A DNA stretch of 64,000 nt. Origin: Burkholderia stabilis (GTDB lineage: Bacteria > Pseudomonadota > Gammaproteobacteria > Burkholderiales > Burkholderiaceae). The translations under genes and the position numbers were made by a program. The notes beneath the pieces are model-generated. The model was given only the letters and a program-made list of their open reading frames with translations, was not told the DNA's origin and did not search any database. Where the stretch lies: positions 744,001-808,000 of the forward strand of contig NZ_CP016443.1 in assembly GCF_001742165.1 (NCBI RefSeq), given 5' to 3'. Shown here piece by piece: positions 59,165 through 64,000 of this stretch; positions within the stretch are counted from its first letter, which is position 1; each line of letters starts with the position of its first letter.

Positions 59165-59887
59165 CTAGCGCCACGCCTGCGTGAATTCCGCGATCACGCG
59201 CGACAGGTGCGCGCGCATCGCATCGCGCGCACTCGCCGCGTCGCGCGCCATGATCGCCGCGAAGATCCGCTGGTGATCCTCCTGCGACGCCTCGCGCAGC
59301 GCGGTCGAGTGAAAGTGCTCTTCGATCTTGTCCCACAGCGGATCGCTGCGTGCGCAGTCCCACATCGCCGTGACCATGTGCAGCAGCACCGTATTGCCGG
59401 TCGATTCCGCGATGCGCAGGTGGAACTGGCGATCGGCCGCGTCGTACGCGGCCTTGTCGTCCATCTGCTCGCGCATCGTCGTCAACGAGAAAAACAGGCG
59501 GTCGAGATCGGCATCCTTGCGCTCGGTCGCGGCGAGCGCCGCGACTTCCGCCTCGATCAGTCCGCGCGCGCGCAGCGTCTCGATCGGCCCCGGGCCGCGC
59601 GGCACCTCGAACGTCACCGGCCGCGCGGCATCGGCCGCCGACACGTAGATACCCGAGCCGATCCGCACTTCGACGATCCCCTGCACCTCGAGCGCGATGA
59701 TCGCCTCGCGCACCTGCGTGCGGCTCACGCCGAACTGGTCGGCCAGGCTGCGCTCCGACGGCAGCCGCGCGCCCGCTTCGAACGCGCCGGCGGCCACCAT
59801 CGCGTGAATCTGCCGCGCAAGGCCGATATAGGAGCGGTCCGCGGCATCGGTGTCGCGAGGGGCTGGCAGGCTGGAAAGATCGGTCAT
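59165..59887 (-). CDS. UxuR-like GntR/FCD regulator
   Basis: A 240-residue GntR protein. The wHTH is RLPSERSLADQFGVSRTQVREAIIALEVQGIVEVRIGSGIYV, followed by an FCD domain with DRQFHLRIAESTGN. ATG 59887 is preferred over 59938, which adds non-family residues. It is divergent from uxuA, and the gap holds three TGGT-N2-ACCA-like sites matching the UxuR/ExuR operator. Regulation of uxuA and its transporter in response to hexuronate or mannonate is the likely role. Confidence 0.9.
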   Translation of the reverse strand: MTDLSSLPAPRDTDAADRSYIGLARQIHAMVAAGAFEAGARLPSERSLADQFGVSRTQVREAIIALEVQGIVEVRIGSGIYVSAADAARPVTFEVPRGPGPIETLRARGLIEAEVAALAATERKDADLDRLFFSLTTMREQMDDKAAYDAADRQFHLRIAESTGNTVLLHMVTAMWDCARSDPLWDKIEEHFHSTALREASQEDHQRIFAAIMARDAASARDAMRAHLSRVIAEFTQAWR

Positions 59888-59940
59888 CGAAAGGCTCGCA
59901 ACGGGCTGGCTGGCACCATCGCGGCGCCGGATCGCCAAAA

Positions 59941-60072
59941 TGGTACACCAATTCCGCCGAGCCGCTTATTCGGCCTGCTGGCCAGCCTTGACGAGCGCGC
60001 CCGGGAGCGTCACTCCGGCGGCATCCGTTCCGGACAACTGGTAAACCACTATCCAACCAAACTGGCATACCA
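59941..60072. promoter_or_regulatory. three UxuR/ExuR-type operators
   Basis: TGGTACACCA (59941-59950), TGGTAAACCA (60039-60048) and TGGCATACCA (60063-60072). In the extended form AAAATGGTACACCAATT and, reversed, GATTGGTATGCCAGTTT, they resemble the enterobacterial UxuR/ExuR consensus AAATTGGTATACCAATTT (from memory). One site is on the regulator side and two are on the uxuA side. Confidence 0.7.
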
Positions 60073-60156
60073 ATCATAATCCGCACACCGATGCCGGGCC
60101 GGCACGCTGCCGCCCGATCGTCCGATGCATGAACCGCCAAGCCAGGAGCCGCTCCA

Positions 60157-61227
60157 GTGAAGATGTCATTCCGTTGGTACGGCGAGTCCGATCCGGTCTC
60201 GCTGCAATACATCCGCCAGATCCCCGGCGTCACGCACATCGTGTCCGCGATCTACGACGAGCCGGTGGGCGAAGTCTGGCCCGCGCACAAGATCGACGCG
60301 CTGAAGGCGACGATCGAACGTGCGGGCCTGCAGTTCGAAGTCGTCGAATCGGTGCCCGTCCACGAGGACATCAAGCTCGGCAAGCCGAGCCGCGACCGCC
60401 TGATCGACCACTACCGGCAGACGATCCGCCATCTCGGCGCGGCCGGCGTCCGCGTCATCTGCTACAACTTCATGCCCGTGTTCGACTGGACCCGCACCGA
60501 GCTGTCGAAGACGCTCGACGACGGCTCGACCTGCCTCGCGTTCAGCACCGACGCGGTCGACCGGATCGATCCGAACGACGGCATCGCGCTGCCGGGCTGG
60601 GATTCGAGCTACCGGCCCGAACAACTGCAGGCGCTGCTCGCCGACTATCGCGAAGTCGACGAGCGCGCGCTGTGGGCGAACCTCGAATACTTCCTGAAGG
60701 CGATCATTCCCGTCGCCGAGGAAGCCGGCGTGAAGATGGCGATCCACCCCGACGATCCGCCGCGCCCGATCTTCGGGCTGCCGCGCATCGTGAAGAACCG
60801 CGACGATCTCGCGCGCATCGTGCGCATCGTCGACACGCCCGCGAACGGGCTGACGCTGTGCTCGGGCTCGCTCGGCGCGGGCCCGCAGAACGATGTCGAA
60901 GCGCTCGTGCGCGAGTTCGGCGCGATGGGCCGCATCCATTTCGCGCACATCCGCAACGTGAAGGTCGATGCGAACGGCGATTTCGAGGAAACCGCGCACC
61001 TGTCGAGCTGCGGCTCGCTCGATATCGCCGCGATCGTGAAGGCGTACCACGACACCGGCTTCACGGGCTACGTGCGCCCCGACCACGGCCGCATGATCTG
61101 GGGCGAGACGGGCAAGCCCGGCTACGGCCTGTACGACCGCGCGCTCGGCGCGGTCTACCTGAACGGCCTGTGGGAAGCATTGGCGAAATTCGACCGCGCG
61201 CCGCAAGCGGCGCACGCATCGCAATAA
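60157..61227 (+). CDS. uxuA: mannonate dehydratase
   Basis: A 356-residue TIM-barrel enzyme converting D-mannonate to 2-keto-3-deoxygluconate. Family segments include [67 protein letters not shown] and [13 protein letters not shown], which contribute metal and substrate residues. A GTG start at 60157 has AGGAG eight bases upstream; ATG at 60163 is an alternative. UxuB and KDG kinase genes are not next to it. It is followed after 70 bp by an MFS transporter on the same strand. Confidence 0.95.
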   Translation: MKMSFRWYGESDPVSLQYIRQIPGVTHIVSAIYDEPVGEVWPAHKIDALKATIERAGLQFEVVESVPVHEDIKLGKPSRDRLIDHYRQTIRHLGAAGVRVICYNFMPVFDWTRTELSKTLDDGSTCLAFSTDAVDRIDPNDGIALPGWDSSYRPEQLQALLADYREVDERALWANLEYFLKAIIPVAEEAGVKMAIHPDDPPRPIFGLPRIVKNRDDLARIVRIVDTPANGLTLCSGSLGAGPQNDVEALVREFGAMGRIHFAHIRNVKVDANGDFEETAHLSSCGSLDIAAIVKAYHDTGFTGYVRPDHGRMIWGETGKPGYGLYDRALGAVYLNGLWEALAKFDRAPQAAHASQ

Positions 61228-61297
61228 ACGCCCATCGAGGCGGCCGGCGCAGCGGATCGCCGGTCGCCCGTCACGACATTCCGCGCGGAGACTTCAC

Positions 61298-62608
61298 ATG
61301 CCACGCATCCGATGGGCCATGATCCTGATGTGCTTCCTGGCCAACGTCATCAACTTCATCGACCGCGCGAACCTCGCGATCGCCGCGCCCAGCATCCGCG
61401 CCGATCTCGGCCTCGACGCGGTCGGCATGGGGCTCGTACTGAGCGCGTTCTTCTGGACCTACGCGTTCCTGCAACTGCCGGCCGGCTGGTTCATCGACAA
61501 GGTCGGCGTGCGCGTGAGCCTCGCGCTCGCGGTCGGCTGGTGGTCGGTGTTTACCGTCGCGACGGGCGCCGCGCGCGGCCTCGCGCAACTCGTCGGCGTG
61601 CGGCTGATGCTCGGCGTCGGTGAAGCCGCCGCGATCCCGTCGTTCGCGAAGGTCGCGTTCAACTGGTTTCCGCGCAGCGAACGCGGGCTCGCGAGCAGCA
61701 TCTTCGACAGCGGCTCGCGCGTCGGCTCCGCGCTGTCGCTGCCGCTCGTCGCGTGGCTGATCTCGATCGTCGGCTGGCGCGGGTCGTTCGTCATCACGGG
61801 CGGGATCGGCATCGTGTGGGCGTTTGCGTGGTGGTTCGTCTATCGCGACCCGGAACGCTATCGCGCGATCGCGCCGGATGCCGTCGACGCGCTGCTCGCG
61901 CAGCGTGGCGCGCCGGCCGTTGCGGCCGCAACCGACGGCCCGCAGGTGTCGTGGCTCGACCTGTTCCGCTACCGCACCGTGTGGGGCATGATGATCGGGC
62001 TGTTCTGCCTGAACTTCGCGATCTACTTCTTCATCACGTGGTTCCCGAGCTACCTGCTGCAATCGCGCGGCTTCTCGCTCGCGTCGCTCGGCACGTGGGG
62101 CATGCTGCCCGCGCTGCTCGCGATTCCCGGCGGCTGGCTCGGCGGCTACGTGTCGGACAGCCTGTTCCGCCGCGGCTGGAGCGCGACCGCCGCGCGCAAG
62201 ACCTGCCTCGTGCTCGGGATGCTGCTGTCGTCGTCGATCGCATTGTCCGCCTTCGTCGAAAACACATGGGCGTGCCTCGGCCTCTTCGCGCTGGCGTATG
62301 CGAGCCTGTCGTTCGCCGGCGCAAACGTGTGGACGCTCGTCGGCGAAATCGCGCCGACGCCCGCGCACGTCGCATCGATCGGCGGCATCCAGAACTTCGC
62401 GGGCAATCTCGCGGGGATCTTCATCACGACGTTCACGGGCGTGATGCTGTCGATCACGAAGGGCTCGTTCGTCGTGCCGCTCGCGGTGGCCGGCGTGCTG
62501 TGCGTGGTCGGCGCGCTGTCGTACCTGTTCATCGTCGGCAAGGTCGAGCCGCTGCCGCCGCTGCGTGGCGGCGCGAACGGGCGGAACGCGGAGCCGAACG
62601 CGGCCTGA
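61298..62608 (+). CDS. MFS hexuronate/sugar-acid transporter (ACS family)
   Basis: A 436-residue 12-helix transporter of the ACS branch. It has LANVINFIDRANLAIAAPSIRADLGL at the N-terminus, PAGWFIDKVGVRVSLALAVG, and GVGEAAAIPSFAKVAFNWFPRSERG. It sits 70 bp after uxuA. It likely imports glucuronate, galacturonate or mannonate. It is related to but clearly different from the transporter at 56814. Confidence 0.92.
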   Translation: MPRIRWAMILMCFLANVINFIDRANLAIAAPSIRADLGLDAVGMGLVLSAFFWTYAFLQLPAGWFIDKVGVRVSLALAVGWWSVFTVATGAARGLAQLVGVRLMLGVGEAAAIPSFAKVAFNWFPRSERGLASSIFDSGSRVGSALSLPLVAWLISIVGWRGSFVITGGIGIVWAFAWWFVYRDPERYRAIAPDAVDALLAQRGAPAVAAATDGPQVSWLDLFRYRTVWGMMIGLFCLNFAIYFFITWFPSYLLQSRGFSLASLGTWGMLPALLAIPGGWLGGYVSDSLFRRGWSATAARKTCLVLGMLLSSSIALSAFVENTWACLGLFALAYASLSFAGANVWTLVGEIAPTPAHVASIGGIQNFAGNLAGIFITTFTGVMLSITKGSFVVPLAVAGVLCVVGALSYLFIVGKVEPLPPLRGGANGRNAEPNAA

Positions 62609-62738
62609 CGCATCGCGGCGGCGCCTCGTCGCGGCGCCGCCTGCCCTTTCCTTTTCGGGCCGTGCATCGGACAATGACCCGCGCCCGCCGGCGCGGCGCC
62701 ACCCGGCCCGCGCGCGGCGACGCGTCCCGTCCACGCCG

Positions 62739-64000
62739 ATGAAACGCTACGAAACCCTCGCCCACACGATCGCCGACGACATCCGCCACGGCAACCTCGC
62801 GGTCGGCACGCGGCTGCCGTCGCTGCGGCAGATCATCGCGCAACATGGCGTGAGCCAGTCGACGGTGTTTCGCGCGTACTACCTGCTCGAACAACGGGGC
62901 TTGATCCGCGCGCGCGAACGTTCGGGCTACTACGTCGCGCCGGGCGCCAAACCGGATGCGGGCCCGGCCGCGAAGCGGCGCGCGAGCCGCGCCGGCGCGA
63001 CGCGCAAGGTCGACATCAGCAGCCTCGTGTTCTCCGTCCTCGATGCGGCCACGCAGCCGGGCATCGTGCCGCTCGGTTCCGCGTTCCCGGCGCCGCAACT
63101 GTTTCCGCTGCCGCGCCTGGCGAAGTCGCTCGCGCAGGCCACGCGGCTCGTGAGCCCGTGGAGCACGGTCGTCGACCTGCCGCCCGGCAACGAGGCGCTG
63201 CGCCAGCAGATCGCGCGGCGCTATCTCGCGACGGGCGTGTCGCAGCCGATCGACGAGATCGTCGTCACGAACGGCGCGCTCGAAGCGCTGAACCTGTGCC
63301 TGATGGCCGTCACGCGGCCCGGCGACGTCGTGGCCGTCGAAGCGCCCGGTTTCTATGCGGCGCTGCAGGCGATCGAACGGCTCGACCTGCGCGCGGTCGA
63401 GATTCCGGTCGATCCGCGCACGGGCCTCGATCTCGATGCGCTCGCGAACGCGCTCGACCGGCACGACATCCGCGCGTGCTGGTTCATGACCAATTTCCAG
63501 AACCCGACCGGCGTCACGCTTTCCGCCGACAAAAAACGCGCGCTCGTCAACATGCTCGCCGCGCGCGAAGTGCCGCTGATCGAGGACGACGTCTACGGCG
63601 AGCTGCATTTCGGCCCCGAGTATCCGCTGCCGGCGCGCGCGTTCGACCGGCACGGCCTCGTGATGCATTGCAGTTCGTTCTCGAAGACGCTCGCGCCCGG
63701 CTACCGGATCGGCTGGGCGGCCGCCGGCCGGTTCGCGGAGAAGGTGCAGCGACTCAAGCTGATGACGACGCTGTCGGCGAGCATTCCGGCGCAGGCCGGC
63801 ATCGCGAACTATCTCGAACACGGCGGCTACGATCGCCACCTGCGCAAGCTGCGCGGCGCGCTGCACACGCAGCTCGACCGGATGGACGACGCGCTGCGGC
63901 GCTGGTTGCCGCCCGGCGTCGAGTGGGTGCGGCCCGAAGGCGGGTATTTCCTGTGGCTCGCGTTTCCCGACGCGATCGACGCGATGGAACTGCATCGCCA
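62739..64000 (+). CDS. MocR-family (GntR-aminotransferase) regulator, partial
   Basis: The first 420 codons of a MocR protein; the 3' end is outside the window. The N-terminal GntR wHTH is LAVGTRLPSLRQIIAQHGVSQSTVFRAYYLLEQRGLI, joined by an Ala-rich linker (about 72-90) to a class I aminotransferase domain. PLP Lys316 is in CSSFSKTLAPGYRIGW, with ENEDDVYGELHF-type Asp/Tyr (IEDDVYGEL, about 283) and NFQNPTGVT. MocR proteins sense PLP or an amino-acid adduct and regulate vitamin B6, GABA or taurine genes; the target is not visible here. Confidence 0.9.
   Translation, partial: MKRYETLAHTIADDIRHGNLAVGTRLPSLRQIIAQHGVSQSTVFRAYYLLEQRGLIRARERSGYYVAPGAKPDAGPAAKRRASRAGATRKVDISSLVFSVLDAATQPGIVPLGSAFPAPQLFPLPRLAKSLAQATRLVSPWSTVVDLPPGNEALRQQIARRYLATGVSQPIDEIVVTNGALEALNLCLMAVTRPGDVVAVEAPGFYAALQAIERLDLRAVEIPVDPRTGLDLDALANALDRHDIRACWFMTNFQNPTGVTLSADKKRALVNMLAAREVPLIEDDVYGELHFGPEYPLPARAFDRHGLVMHCSSFSKTLAPGYRIGWAAAGRFAEKVQRLKLMTTLSASIPAQAGIANYLEHGGYDRHLRKLRGALHTQLDRMDDALRRWLPPGVEWVRPEGGYFLWLAFPDAIDAMELHR

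Noticed and set aside
1..64000. CRISPR array, rRNA, tRNA or insertion sequence
   Set aside because: No regularly spaced repeats, tRNA cloverleaf with conserved T-loop, rRNA motif, or transposase with inverted repeats was seen while reading the window.

Overview
The window is GC-rich DNA (roughly two-thirds G+C) with dense, tightly coupled genes and strong G/C use at third codon positions. A DUF4148 secreted protein, many LysR, GntR and MocR regulators, a UxuA/UxaA sugar-acid repertoire and YXWGXW-type small envelope proteins point to a Burkholderia, most likely of the cepacia complex, probably on a secondary replicon. That assignment is inference; no rRNA, tRNA, CRISPR array or insertion sequence was seen.

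Region A (1-28452) is a steroid (cholesterol/bile-acid/androgen type) catabolic locus in two minus-strand blocks. Block 1 (16525 to 1) starts with an HsaC-type extradiol dioxygenase. It continues with IpdA and IpdB, a crotonase, IpdC, EchA20, two alpha/beta pairs of acyl-CoA dehydrogenases, the FadA6 thiolase, two SDRs (one is IpdF), a MaoC hydratase and a second thiolase. It ends with a YCF48-like secreted protein and the start of an RND/MMPL transporter. Most genes are joined by ATGA or 0-35 bp junctions, so this is probably one long operon for the last two steroid rings. Block 2 (28452 to 19926) holds an LLM flavin monooxygenase, HsaA-like hydroxylase, KstD-like dehydrogenase, HsaB flavin reductase, a small unknown ORF, a KshB-like reductase, FadD3 and an aberrant SDR. 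A dyad, TCGTC-N6-GACGA, lies upstream of both blocks and again before hsaA, and may be the regulon operator. Between the blocks (16526-19925) sit an NTF2-fold protein, a VapBC toxin-antitoxin, an outer-membrane protein and about 0.8 kb with no convincing gene.

Region B (28713-33761) has a VOC protein, a DHA2 drug exporter, a DUF4377 lipoprotein, a LuxR-type regulator (possible steroid regulator) and a solitary tyrosine recombinase. Region C (33949-41242) is an envelope-stress-like group. It contains an ECF sigma factor, a putative anti-sigma factor, a CnrX-like periplasmic protein, a DUF1800/DUF1501 pair, three small YXWGXW or lipoprotein genes and a Tat-exported purple-acid-phosphatase-like enzyme. 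Two matching promoter-like elements (CCGCGACGGATTTCC-N11-CGTTWAAC) suggest a sigma regulon.

Region D (41346-49373) has a YddG exporter, a LysE exporter, LysR/TauE, a 26-codon membrane ORF, LysR/D-serine dehydratase, a Cys-rich small protein and DUF4148. Region E (49474-52370) is a two-gene operon of a polyamine-type binding protein and a Cache-HAMP-GGDEF diguanylate cyclase, organised like the Vibrio NspS-MbaA sensor. Region F (52583-64000) carries two sugar-acid systems. One is a galactarate-type route (UxaA/GarD-family dehydratase, KDG-type dehydratase, ketoglutarate semialdehyde dehydrogenase, MFS, GntR with a perfect 22-bp operator). The other is a mannonate system (UxuR-like GntR, UxuA, MFS), followed by a MocR regulator cut by the window end.
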